Shown here: piece after piece, positions 5,059 to 11,413 of the stretch
Layout of the letters: each line of letters starts with the position of its first letter
How positions within the stretch are numbered: position 1 is the first letter of the stretch
From: CAVRTJ01 sp046704825
Lineage (GTDB): Bacteria; Acidobacteriota; UBA4820; DSQY01
DNA length: 11,413 bases
Reading direction: 5' to 3'
NCBI GenBank assembly: GCA_046704825.1
Contig: JBJKRE010000114.1
Span: forward strand, 1 to 11,413
Notes under the pieces: generated by a model
Told to the model about the DNA's origin: nothing
What the model saw: only the letters and a program-made list of their open reading frames with translations
Database searches by the model: none
Translations under genes and position numbers: made by a program

Positions 5059-6549
5059 GTGACGCCGACCCAGTCCAAGGGACAGCCGCCGATCCTGCTG
5101 ACGGGGGCCACGGGCTACGTGGGCGGGCGCCTGCTGAAGGCCCTGGAAAGCCGGGGCCGCCCGGTACGGTGCATGGCGCGCAGGCCGGAGTTTCTCAAAC
5201 CCAGGGTCGCGCCATCGACGGAGGTTGTCGCCGGTGACGCGCTCGACCGGGACAGCCTGGACGGCGCCCTCAGCGGCGTGTCGGTCGCCTACTACCTCAT
5301 CCACTCGATGGGATCGGCCCGGTCCTTCGAGGAAGAGGACCGCAGGGCGGCGCGGAACTTCGGCGAAGCGGCCGCGGCGGCCGGGGTCGAGCGAATCGTC
5401 TACCTGGGCGGCCTGGGAAACGAGCGGGAGGCGCTCTCGGCGCACCTGCGCAGCCGCCAGGAGGTCGGAGAAATCCTGCGGACCTCCGGCGTGCCCGTCA
5501 CCGAATTCCGCGCCTCCATCGTCATCGGATCGGGCAGCCTGTCTTTCGAGATGATTCGGTCGCTCGTGGAGCACCTGCCCGTCATGATCACCCCCAAGTG
5601 GGTCGCCATGCCGGCCCAGCCCATCGCCGTGGAAGACCTGATCGCCTACCTCACGGCGGCACTCGAACTTCCTGACCGGGCCTCCCGCGTGTTCGAGATC
5701 GGGGGCGCGGACCGGGTTTCCTACGCGGACATCATGCGCGCCTACGCGCGGTGCCGGTCCATGCGCCTGGTCATGCTCCAGGTGCCCGTCCTGACGCCCA
5801 CCCTGTCCAGCCTCTGGCTGGGGCTCGTGACCCCGCTCTACGCTCGGATCGGGCGGAAGCTCATCGAGAGCATCGTGCACTCGACGGTGGTGAGGGACGA
5901 CGCGGCGATCCGGGTGTTCGACGTGAAGCCCATGGGCATCGACGCGGCCATCGCCCACGCTCTGGCCAACGAGGACCGCGAGTTCGCGGAAACGCGCTGG
6001 TCGGACGCCCTCTCCTCCTCGGGCGACCTGCCATCGTGGGGCGGCGTACGGTTCGGCAGGCGGCTCGTCGACTCCCGCACGATCCGGGTGCCCCTGCCTC
6101 CGGAGGCCGCCTTCGCTCCGATCCGCCGCATCGGCGGCGGGACGGGCTGGTACGCCTGGAACTGGCTCTGGAAGCTGCGCGGGGCCATGGACCTGCTGGT
6201 GGGGGGCGTGGGCATGCGGCGTGGGCGGCCCGACCCCGACACCCTGCGTCCGGGGGACGCCGTCGACTTCTGGCGGGTGGAGGCCTTCGAGCCCGACCGC
6301 CGCCTGCGGCTCTTCGCGGAGATGAAGGTGCCGGGACGCGCGTGGCTCGAGTTCGAGGTCACCCCGGACGGCGATGCCTCCGTCGTGCGCCAGACCGCGA
6401 TCTTCGATCCCGCGGGACTGTCCGGCCAGCTGTACTGGTACGCGCTCTACCCCGTGCACCAGTTGGTCTTCCAGGGCATGTTGAACGGCCTCGCCCGGGC
6501 GGCGCTCGCCCGTCTCGGCGGTCGCGGCCCCGGTGGGGACGGGGTGTGA
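5059..6549 (+). CDS. SDR/NmrA-like NAD(P)-binding protein fused to DUF2867
   Basis: A 496-residue protein with an N-terminal atypical short-chain dehydrogenase (NmrA-like) Rossmann domain and a C-terminal DUF2867 domain, a fusion known as a complete protein of about 480-500 residues in many bacteria. Seen: the nucleotide-binding loop TGATGYVGG with Gly16, Gly19 and Gly22; YYLIHSMG (78-85); ERIVYLGGLGNE (111-122); and HLRSRQEVGEILRTSG (129-144), placed where the active-site helix of SDRs lies. Classical YxxxK catalysis is not evident, so it may bind NAD(P)H without being a typical dehydrogenase. DUF2867 spans about 340-487, with the family blocks IGGGTGWYAWNWLWKLRG (358-375), LLVGGVGMRRGRP (379-391), DFWRVE (403-408) and EMKVPGRAWLEFEV (421-434). 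The start is GTG, one base after the preceding stop, with GAGAGG upstream. Substrate unknown. Confidence 0.93.
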   Translation: MTPTQSKGQPPILLTGATGYVGGRLLKALESRGRPVRCMARRPEFLKPRVAPSTEVVAGDALDRDSLDGALSGVSVAYYLIHSMGSARSFEEEDRRAARNFGEAAAAAGVERIVYLGGLGNEREALSAHLRSRQEVGEILRTSGVPVTEFRASIVIGSGSLSFEMIRSLVEHLPVMITPKWVAMPAQPIAVEDLIAYLTAALELPDRASRVFEIGGADRVSYADIMRAYARCRSMRLVMLQVPVLTPTLSSLWLGLVTPLYARIGRKLIESIVHSTVVRDDAAIRVFDVKPMGIDAAIAHALANEDREFAETRWSDALSSSGDLPSWGGVRFGRRLVDSRTIRVPLPPEAAFAPIRRIGGGTGWYAWNWLWKLRGAMDLLVGGVGMRRGRPDPDTLRPGDAVDFWRVEAFEPDRRLRLFAEMKVPGRAWLEFEVTPDGDASVVRQTAIFDPAGLSGQLYWYALYPVHQLVFQGMLNGLARAALARLGGRGPGGDGV

Positions 6550-6654
6550 ACATGGTAGAATGAGTCAGAGCAATTTAGCTGGAACAGGCCGGCGCGGGTG
6601 CGATCTGCTTTGGGCGTATCGCCGCGGGCGGCGTGTCACGCGGGGGTGGTTTCC

Positions 6655-7023
6655 ATGGATGAAGAGCGTAGAAAGTTCGAGCGGCTCCGGCTGGACCGGC
6701 CGGTCGACGCCAGTCTTCACGCCCTGATCGGCGGCAAGATCCTGGACGTCTCGGCCGACGGTCTCCTGATACGGGTCCAGAGGCGCCTGGACGTGGGAGA
6801 GACCTACGCCATGCGGCTCGTCTTCGCCGACGGCGAAGTGGACGTGACCGGCACCGTGAGGCGCTGCCGGCTCGCGGGGTTCGAAACCGACCGCGAGGCG
6901 GACAGGGTGCGCGCCTACCTGGCGGCCCTGGAGTTCGACCGGCCCGTGCCTGGCCTCACCTCCAGGTTCCAACCCGGCGAAGCCCTGGACGTACGGATGG
7001 AACCCGTCACAACCGGAGACTAG
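6655..7023 (+). CDS. PilZ domain protein (c-di-GMP receptor)
   Basis: A 122-residue stand-alone PilZ protein, a cytoplasmic receptor for cyclic di-GMP. Seen: the two ligand motifs, RxxxR as RKFER (residues 6-10) right at the N-terminus and (D/N)xSxxG as DVSADG (31-36), in their usual order and spacing, followed by beta strands including YAMRLVFADGEVDVTGTVRRCR (about 57-78). Both motifs are intact, so binding is expected; the downstream target is unknown. The start at 6655 places RxxxR close to the N-terminus, as usual, and follows GGGGGTGG; the in-frame ATG at 6598 gives an unlikely extension. It is 105 bases after the SDR gene with no clear terminator or promoter between, so co-transcription is possible. 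Its TAG overlaps the stop of the convergent VPS10 gene. Confidence 0.93.
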   Translation: MDEERRKFERLRLDRPVDASLHALIGGKILDVSADGLLIRVQRRLDVGETYAMRLVFADGEVDVTGTVRRCRLAGFETDREADRVRAYLAALEFDRPVPGLTSRFQPGEALDVRMEPVTTGD

Positions 7024-10000
7024 ATTCCGCCCTTTGTCCCGGAACCGGATGGAGACTCGGTCCCGGCGGCCAGAAGGGGCCGGAGGTCGCCGTCCGCCTC
7101 GTCCACCTGGCGGATGATCCGGCGCGACGCCGCCAGGACCGGCGCCGAGGGGGTCGCGTCCGCGCCCTGCACGATTCCCAGGAGGCTCAGGAGCCTGTCC
7201 CCGGCCTCTTCCACCCCGTCGCGCCTCAGCAGGTCGCGGATCCTCCCGGCCTTCTCGGCATCTCCCCCGCGCCGCGCGGACTCGATCGCGGCCTCGGCCT
7301 TTGCCTCCAGCGACAGCGCCCTGTCGGCCGCGTCGCGAAGAGCGAGGCCCAGCTTGACCTGCGCCTCCAGCACTGTCTTCGGTACCGTCACGTTGGGGTC
7401 GGCCTTGACGGTCAGCCGGGCAGAGTAATCTCGTCCGCCGGCGGTCAGCACGACCCGGTAGCGGCCCGGCAGGACGAGGGGCGACTGCTCGCCGGGCCGG
7501 GCTTCACCCGGAACCGTGGCCCAGCCCCACTCGGGACGGGGCGTCCTCGGCGGCGTGTACCGCAGGTCCCACACGAAGCGGTTGTGCCCGGCGCGGGCCG
7601 GGAGGACCTCCGGCGGGGCCTCCCAGACGGGGTTGAAGTGCGGCTCCGGCGGTTCCGGTGGCAGTTCGTCGCTGGCGAACCGTCGCACGAGCTTCCCCGC
7701 GGCGTCGTAGACCGACAGAGTCACGGGCGCCTTCGGTTCATGCGCCAGGACGTAATCGATGACGGCGCCCGTGGGCGGGTTCTTCGCATAGGGTTCGTCG
7801 GGCGGGACGGGTTCTCCGTGGTAGAGGCTGATCCTCAGCCGATGGGCCGGCGCCGGCGCGTACAGGTGGGCCGCCTCGGCGGCCACCGCGGCCGAGGCCT
7901 GCCTGAGCGGCGTCACGTCGTCCAGCACCCACAGGCCGCGCCCGTGGGTCCCCGCTATGAGGTCCTCACCGTGGATCGCCAGGTCGCGGACCGACGCGGT
8001 CGGCAGGTCGAGCTGGAGCGACTGCCAGTGCGCCCCGTCGTCGAAGGATACGTAGACGCCCGTCTCCGTCCCCGCGTACAGGAGGCCCCCGCGTACCGGG
8101 TCGGCACGCACCACGCGCACGTAGGCGCCGTCGGGGATGCCCGCGTCGATCTCGCGCCAGGTCCTCCCCATATCCTGCGTCACGTAGATGTACGGCCTGA
8201 AGTCGTCCATCCTGTGCCGGTCCACGGCGGCGTAGAGCGTCCCGCCGTCGAACGGCGAAGGCTCCAGCCGTTCGATGCGGCTCCAGGGACCGAGGCCGGG
8301 CGGTGTGACGTTCCGCCAGTGGGCGCCGCCGTCCTCCGTGACCCAGAGCCGGCTGTCGGTGGTGCCGGCCCAGATCTGTCCTCTCGCTTTCGGGGAGGCG
8401 GCAAGGGCCGAGATGCACCCGTATCCGCAGGCGGCCGCCGTGGCCGGCGTGGGCTCGCCCGCGCACTCGGCGTTCTTCTTACGGCCGGTGAGGGTCGGGC
8501 TGATGATCGACCAGTGGTCGCCCATGTCGGTGCTCCGGAAGACCACCTGCGCCCCGACGTACAGGGTGTCGGGGTCGAAGGGCGAGACGGCCAGCGCCGT
8601 GTTCCAGGGGTAGTTGTACGCCACCTCCGACGGCTTCTTCCAGAAGCTGTTGAAAAGGGCCGGCGAGATGTTCACGGCCTGGTGGGTCCGCGCGTCGAAG
8701 CGCGAGACGTGGCCGCCCGCGCTCGATCCGTACACGATGTCCGGATCGCCCGGCTTGGGGATCACGTACCCGGACTCGCCGCCGCCCGTCGTCTCCCAGG
8801 CGCAGTTGGTGATGCGGCCGGTGTAGGACCGGGACACGATGGCGAAGGCGCCCGAGTCCTGCTGGCTCGCGTAGATGCGGTAGGGAAAGCCGTCGTCCGT
8901 GGCCAGGTGATAGATCTGGGCTGTGGGCTGGTTGTACCAGGTGGTCCAGTGGGCTCCGCCGTCCACCGACACGGCCGCCCCCTGGTCGGACCCCAGGACC
9001 ATCCGAGAGGGATCGTCGGGGTCGATCCACAGAGCGTGGAAGTCGTCGCCGCCGGGCGAGCCCTTTATCACGGTGAAGTGGGCGCCGCCGTCCGTGGACT
9101 TGTACAGTGAGATGTGGGGGACGTAGACCACGTCGGGGTTCTTCGGGTCCACGACGATCCGTCCGAAGTACCACCCACGGGTGAGCAGGCGGCTGTCGCC
9201 CGACGTACGCCGCCAGGTTTCCCCGCCGTCGTCCGACCGGTAGACGCCCCCCCGCCGTCCCGCGCTCACGATCGCGTAGAGCCGCGGCCCCGGCGTTCCC
9301 GCCGCCACGGCGATACCCATCCGACCCAGGCCCTTCTCGGGCAGGCCGGTCATGGGCAGCTTCGTCCACGTCCTGCCGCCGTCCCGCGAGCGGTAGAGGG
9401 CGCTGCCTTTTCCCTCCACGGGCGCATACTGGAACCAGGGCGTCCGGTGGGTGTTCCAGGCCACTGCGTACACGAGGTCCGGCCGGCCCGGATCGCGCGC
9501 CAGGTCCACGCAGCCCGTGTCCGCGTCCACGAAGAGGGTGTGCTTCCAGGTCTTTCCGCCGTCGGTTGTCAGGTAGACGCCCCGCTCGGGGTTGGGGCCG
9601 TAGGCGTGCCCGAGGGCGGCCACGAGGACCGTACCGGGGTCCGTGGGGGATACGAGGATGCTCCCGATGTGCCGCGTGTCGGTCAGGCCGATGTGGCGCC
9701 AGGTCTTCCCGCCGTCGTCCGAGCGGTACATGCCGTCGCCGTAGGTGATGTCCGACCGGATCGCGCACTCGCCCGTCCCCGCGTAGATGATCCTCGGGTT
9801 CGACGGCGCCAACGCCAGCGCGCCGATCGACGCCGTGGGTTCGTGCTGGAAGAGAGGCGTCCAGGTGGTTCCCCCATCGGCGGTCTTGAAAATCCCCCCG
9901 TCCACGGCGCCGAAGTAGTAGGTGAAGGGCTCGCCGGGGATGCCCGCCACGGCCAGCACGCGGCCTCCGCGGAAGGGCCCGGCGAAGCGCCAGGACATGG

Positions 10001-10085
10001 CGTCGAAGAGGCGGCCGGGGACCGCCTGCGCGAGGGTCGCCGAACCAACTGCCAACAGGAACGATAGGATGAGGACGCGCTTCAC
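7020..10085 (-). CDS. Secreted VPS10/BNR-repeat protein (sortilin-like beta-propeller)
   Basis: A 1021-residue exported protein built of BNR/Asp-box repeats, as in VPS10 domain (sortilin-like) and sialidase-like beta-propellers. Seen: a signal peptide (KRV, hydrophobic 4-18, cleavage after AQA at 19-21) and eleven Asp boxes of the form SxDxGxxW at about 68, 122, 173, 233, 284, 330, 373, 518, 583, 636 and 680. A 138-residue gap without a box (380-518) contains the ETTGGGESGYVIPKPGDPDIVYGSS segment. The propeller ends with AGTHGRGLWVLDD (711-723). A C-terminal region follows (about 740-895) with beta-sandwich-like SVYDAAGKLVRRF and GRYRVVLTAGG elements, then an Ala/Arg/Glu-rich helical tail (902-1005). 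Such proteins are abundant in Acidobacteriota and Bacteroidota; enzymatic activity is unproven. The GTG start at 10085 is chosen for the GGAGG 5 bases upstream and the signal peptide. It overlaps the convergent PilZ gene by 4 bases. Confidence 0.93.
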   Translation of the reverse strand: MKRVLILSFLLAVGSATLAQAVPGRLFDAMSWRFAGPFRGGRVLAVAGIPGEPFTYYFGAVDGGIFKTADGGTTWTPLFQHEPTASIGALALAPSNPRIIYAGTGECAIRSDITYGDGMYRSDDGGKTWRHIGLTDTRHIGSILVSPTDPGTVLVAALGHAYGPNPERGVYLTTDGGKTWKHTLFVDADTGCVDLARDPGRPDLVYAVAWNTHRTPWFQYAPVEGKGSALYRSRDGGRTWTKLPMTGLPEKGLGRMGIAVAAGTPGPRLYAIVSAGRRGGVYRSDDGGETWRRTSGDSRLLTRGWYFGRIVVDPKNPDVVYVPHISLYKSTDGGAHFTVIKGSPGGDDFHALWIDPDDPSRMVLGSDQGAAVSVDGGAHWTTWYNQPTAQIYHLATDDGFPYRIYASQQDSGAFAIVSRSYTGRITNCAWETTGGGESGYVIPKPGDPDIVYGSSAGGHVSRFDARTHQAVNISPALFNSFWKKPSEVAYNYPWNTALAVSPFDPDTLYVGAQVVFRSTDMGDHWSIISPTLTGRKKNAECAGEPTPATAAACGYGCISALAASPKARGQIWAGTTDSRLWVTEDGGAHWRNVTPPGLGPWSRIERLEPSPFDGGTLYAAVDRHRMDDFRPYIYVTQDMGRTWREIDAGIPDGAYVRVVRADPVRGGLLYAGTETGVYVSFDDGAHWQSLQLDLPTASVRDLAIHGEDLIAGTHGRGLWVLDDVTPLRQASAAVAAEAAHLYAPAPAHRLRISLYHGEPVPPDEPYAKNPPTGAVIDYVLAHEPKAPVTLSVYDAAGKLVRRFASDELPPEPPEPHFNPVWEAPPEVLPARAGHNRFVWDLRYTPPRTPRPEWGWATVPGEARPGEQSPLVLPGRYRVVLTAGGRDYSARLTVKADPNVTVPKTVLEAQVKLGLALRDAADRALSLEAKAEAAIESARRGGDAEKAGRIRDLLRRDGVEEAGDRLLSLLGIVQGADATPSAPVLAASRRIIRQVDEADGDLRPLLAAGTESPSGSGTKGGI

Positions 10086-10090
10086 GGGAA

Positions 10091-10095
10091 CCTCC
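10091..10095 (-). promoter_or_regulatory. Ribosome binding site fixing the GTG start of the VPS10/BNR gene
   Basis: The minus strand reads GGAGG, 5 bases before GTG at 10085. The ATG that opens the longer reading frame at 10184 lacks such a site and would put 33 Arg/Gly/Pro-rich residues before the signal peptide. Confidence 0.7.
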
Positions 10096-10270
10096 ACGAA
10101 TGGTCCGGTGCCCCCTCCTCCGCGTTTTGCCCGGGAACGCTCTCTCGACGGTGGATGGGCCGGCGGGCCGGCACCGGTGTGCACGACGGGGCGAAGCCAC
10201 CAAGATACCGCCCCGGCTGCATTGCGTGCAAGCCGTCCGGGAATGGGCGCCGGGCTCGGGACGTTGGTTC

Positions 10271-10295
10271 ACACTCCGGAGGGTGGACACTCCGG
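10271..10295. repeat. 9-bp direct repeat, candidate operator
   Basis: ACACTCCGG occurs at 10271-10279 and 10287-10295, 16 bases start to start. The same segment holds an inverted pair CCGGAG (10276-10281) and CTCCGG (10290-10295). It lies 30-54 bases upstream of the AhpD-like gene in the divergent gap, where a regulator could bind. The rest of the 239-base gap shows no convincing -10/-35 pair. Confidence 0.45.
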
Positions 10296-10324
10296 CGATC
10301 CTCATTCGAAGACAGGAGGTACGC

Positions 10325-10783
10325 ATGAATCCCCGCATCGACTACAAGCGCGTGGCGCCGGAAGCCTACAGGGCGATGGCCGGTCTGGAAGCCTACCTGA
10401 AGGACTGCACCATCGAGAAGCCGCTTAGGGAACTTGTAAAGCTCAGGGCATCTCAGATCAACGGCTGCGCCTTCTGCATCGACATGCACACCAAGGATGC
10501 AAGGGCGGCCGGAGAAACCGAACAAAGGCTTTACGCCCTATCGGCCTGGCGCGAGACCCCCTTCTTCTCCGATCGAGAACGCGCTGCCCTCGCCTGGACC
10601 GAAGCCGTGACGATGGTGGGGCAGACGCACGTGGCAGACGATGTCTACGAGCAAGCAAGGGCCCACTTCGATGAAAAGGAACTGGTGGACCTCACTCTGG
10701 CCGTCGTGGCCATCAACGGTTGGAACCGGATCGCCGTCAGCTTCCGCTCCGTGCCGGGGTCCTATCGCCCCGCGGCCGATTGA
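10325..10783 (+). CDS. AhpD-like / carboxymuconolactone decarboxylase family protein
   Basis: A 152-residue protein of the AhpD/carboxymuconolactone decarboxylase superfamily, mostly all-helical oligomers; those with CxxC act as thiol peroxidase or disulfide-relay proteins. Seen: Glu36, Cys48-Ala-Phe-Cys51 and His55 in the segment NGCAFCIDMHTKDAR. The spacings Glu-12-Cys, Cys-3-Cys and Cys-4-His equal those of Glu118, Cys130, Cys133 and His137 of Mycobacterium tuberculosis AhpD, so the redox centre is intact; the extra AhpD His132 is Phe50 here. This favours peroxidase-like redox chemistry over decarboxylation. Length and the ending with VVAINGWNRIAVSFR are typical of the small single-domain branch. 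The start at 10325 is set by AGGAGG 5 to 6 bases upstream. It is divergent from the VPS10 gene and followed after 124 bases by the PhzF-family gene. Confidence 0.93.
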   Translation: MNPRIDYKRVAPEAYRAMAGLEAYLKDCTIEKPLRELVKLRASQINGCAFCIDMHTKDARAAGETEQRLYALSAWRETPFFSDRERAALAWTEAVTMVGQTHVADDVYEQARAHFDEKELVDLTLAVVAINGWNRIAVSFRSVPGSYRPAAD

Positions 10784-10835
10784 CCCGACCGGGTGCGACC
10801 ATACACCGCCGGCTCGGGTAATACCTGCCCCGGCC

Positions 10836-10864
10836 TTGCCTCACGCAAGAGCCTTCCCTATGCT
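10836..10864 (+). promoter_or_regulatory. Candidate promoter of the PhzF-family gene
   Basis: TTGCCT (10836-10841; 4 of 6 to TTGACA), 17 bases, then TATGCT (10859-10864; 4 of 6 to TATAAT), about 43 bases before the ATG at 10908. The spacing is ideal but both hexamers are mediocre. Confidence 0.35.
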
Positions 10865-10907
10865 TTCGGCAGGGGGGATGTCCCGGGAGGACGGGAAGGA
10901 GAACACG

Positions 10908-11413
10908 ATGAAGAAAGCGACGAAAATCATCCAGGTCGACGCGTTCACGGACGAGCCCTTCAAGGGGAACCCGGCGGCCGTGTGCCTCCTGGACTCGGAG
11001 GCAGAAGAGGCCTGGATGCAGGCCGTGGCGTGCGAGATGAACCTCTCGGAAACCGCCTTTCCCGTCCGGAGGGACGACGGATACGGCCTGCGGTGGTTCA
11101 CTCCGGCCGCCGAGGTCGATCTGTGCGGACACGCCACGCTGGGGACCGCCCACGCCCTGTGGGAGGAAGGGCTGCTGGCGCCGGACGAGAGGGCGACGTT
11201 CCACACGAAGAGCGGGCTATTGACGGCCTCCCGGTCAGGCGGGTGGATCGAGATGGACTTCCCTTCCAAGCCCGAACGGGAGGCCGACGCCCCGGAGGGT
11301 CTCGCCGAGTCGCTGGGCGCGAGGCCTCTCTACGTGGGGCGGAACCAGTTCGACTACCTCGCCCTTTTCAAGGACGAGGCGACCGTTCGGGGCCTCGCTC
11401 CGGATTTCACCGC
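10908..11413 (+). CDS. PhzF-family isomerase/epimerase, N-terminal part (3' truncated)
   Basis: The first 168 codons of a PhzF/diaminopimelate-epimerase-fold protein; the frame stays open to the window end. Family members are usually about 260-300 residues, so a little over half is visible. Seen: QVDAFTDEPFKGNPAAVC (9-26), the catalytic-Glu motif SETAF with Glu48, and RWFTPAAEVDLCGHATLG (62-79) with the Cys-Gly-His cluster typical of the family. PhzF itself isomerises dihydro-hydroxyanthranilate in phenazine synthesis, but most homologues outside phz clusters have unknown substrates, and no other phenazine gene is visible here. The start at 10908 follows AAGGAG with a 6-base spacer. It lies 124 bases after the AhpD-like gene, with a candidate promoter between them. 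Confidence 0.93.
   Translation, partial: MKKATKIIQVDAFTDEPFKGNPAAVCLLDSEAEEAWMQAVACEMNLSETAFPVRRDDGYGLRWFTPAAEVDLCGHATLGTAHALWEEGLLAPDERATFHTKSGLLTASRSGGWIEMDFPSKPEREADAPEGLAESLGARPLYVGRNQFDYLALFKDEATVRGLAPDFT

Noticed and set aside
5017..6459. A 480-codon open frame on the minus strand opposite the SDR-DUF2867 gene
   Set aside because: The protein is His/Arg/Gly/Pro/Asp-rich with no recognisable domain, and the plus strand encodes a full, family-typical protein. Long antisense frames are expected in GC-rich genes.
6556..6561. TAGAAT as a -10 box for the PilZ gene
   Set aside because: No -35-like hexamer at 16-18 bases upstream, only G-rich sequence at the end of the SDR gene.
7584..9110. 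A 508-codon plus-strand frame opposite the VPS10/BNR gene
   Set aside because: No domain or plausible ribosome binding site, and a low-complexity Arg/Val/Gly/Asp composition typical of antisense shadows.
8479..10338. A 619-codon minus-strand frame overlapping the VPS10/BNR gene in another phase
   Set aside because: The composition is dominated by Arg, Gly, Pro and His, and it lies inside the real gene, which has eleven Asp boxes. It is a codon-shift shadow.
10780..10807. TTGACC with TACACC 16 bases downstream as a promoter after the AhpD-like gene
   Set aside because: The -35 is good, but the -10 matches only 3 of 6 and the -35 overlaps the stop codon of the AhpD-like gene. The candidate at 10836-10864 fits better.
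10908..11413. A phenazine biosynthesis cluster
   Set aside because: Only a PhzF-family homologue is visible. These are widespread without phenazine genes, and no other phz gene is in the window.

Overview
The window is a GC-rich stretch of bacterial chromosome with 13 protein-coding genes, two of them cut by the window ends. I see no rRNA, tRNA, CRISPR array, transposase, integrase or phage gene. Compact housekeeping and accessory genes, strong AGGAGG-type ribosome binding sites, a large secreted VPS10/BNR-repeat protein, a DUF2007-zinc-ribbon protein and a fasciclin protein would all fit an Acidobacteriota-like genome, or a related GC-rich lineage such as the former deltaproteobacteria. This is an impression from gene content, not a phylogenetic result.

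Layout. Bases 1-356 hold the 3' end of an ArsB/SLC13-type permease (+). An 11-bp-stem hairpin at 405-438 separates it from two minus-strand genes: a secreted fasciclin-domain protein (516-1112) and upstream of it a zinc-ribbon thioredoxin, trxC-like (1229-1657), with a TATAAT box at 1710-1715. The gap up to 1896 holds a striking 6-bp-periodic degenerate repeat (1785-1830) that runs into a 9-bp inverted repeat (1829-1855). Then come a 67-residue zinc-ribbon protein (1896-2099) and, behind a good sigma70-type promoter (2196-2224), a lipoprotein with two similar halves (2286-3602).

From 3838 to 7023 five plus-strand genes follow closely: a SnoaL/NTF2-like protein, a DUF2007 protein with a C-terminal zinc ribbon, a small membrane protein, an NAD(P)-binding SDR/NmrA-like protein fused to DUF2867, and a PilZ c-di-GMP-binding domain protein. 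The middle three are tightly packed (gaps of 30 and 1 base) and are the best operon candidate. The PilZ gene meets the minus-strand VPS10/BNR protein (7020-10085, 11 Asp boxes) tail to tail, sharing a CTAG that supplies both stop codons. Divergent from that gene lies an AhpD/carboxymuconolactone-decarboxylase-like gene (10325-10783), followed by the 5' part of a PhzF-family isomerase/epimerase gene running off the end.

How the genes fit together. There are two thiol-redox proteins (thioredoxin 2 type and AhpD-like), three proteins with paired CxxC zinc knuckles, and three or four exported or surface proteins, but no single obvious pathway. Most genes look like individually common families. 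The less usual material is the 6-bp-periodic intergenic repeat, G8/C8 tracts inside two genes, and the small DUF2007-membrane protein-SDR cluster. I found no convincing new multi-gene system.
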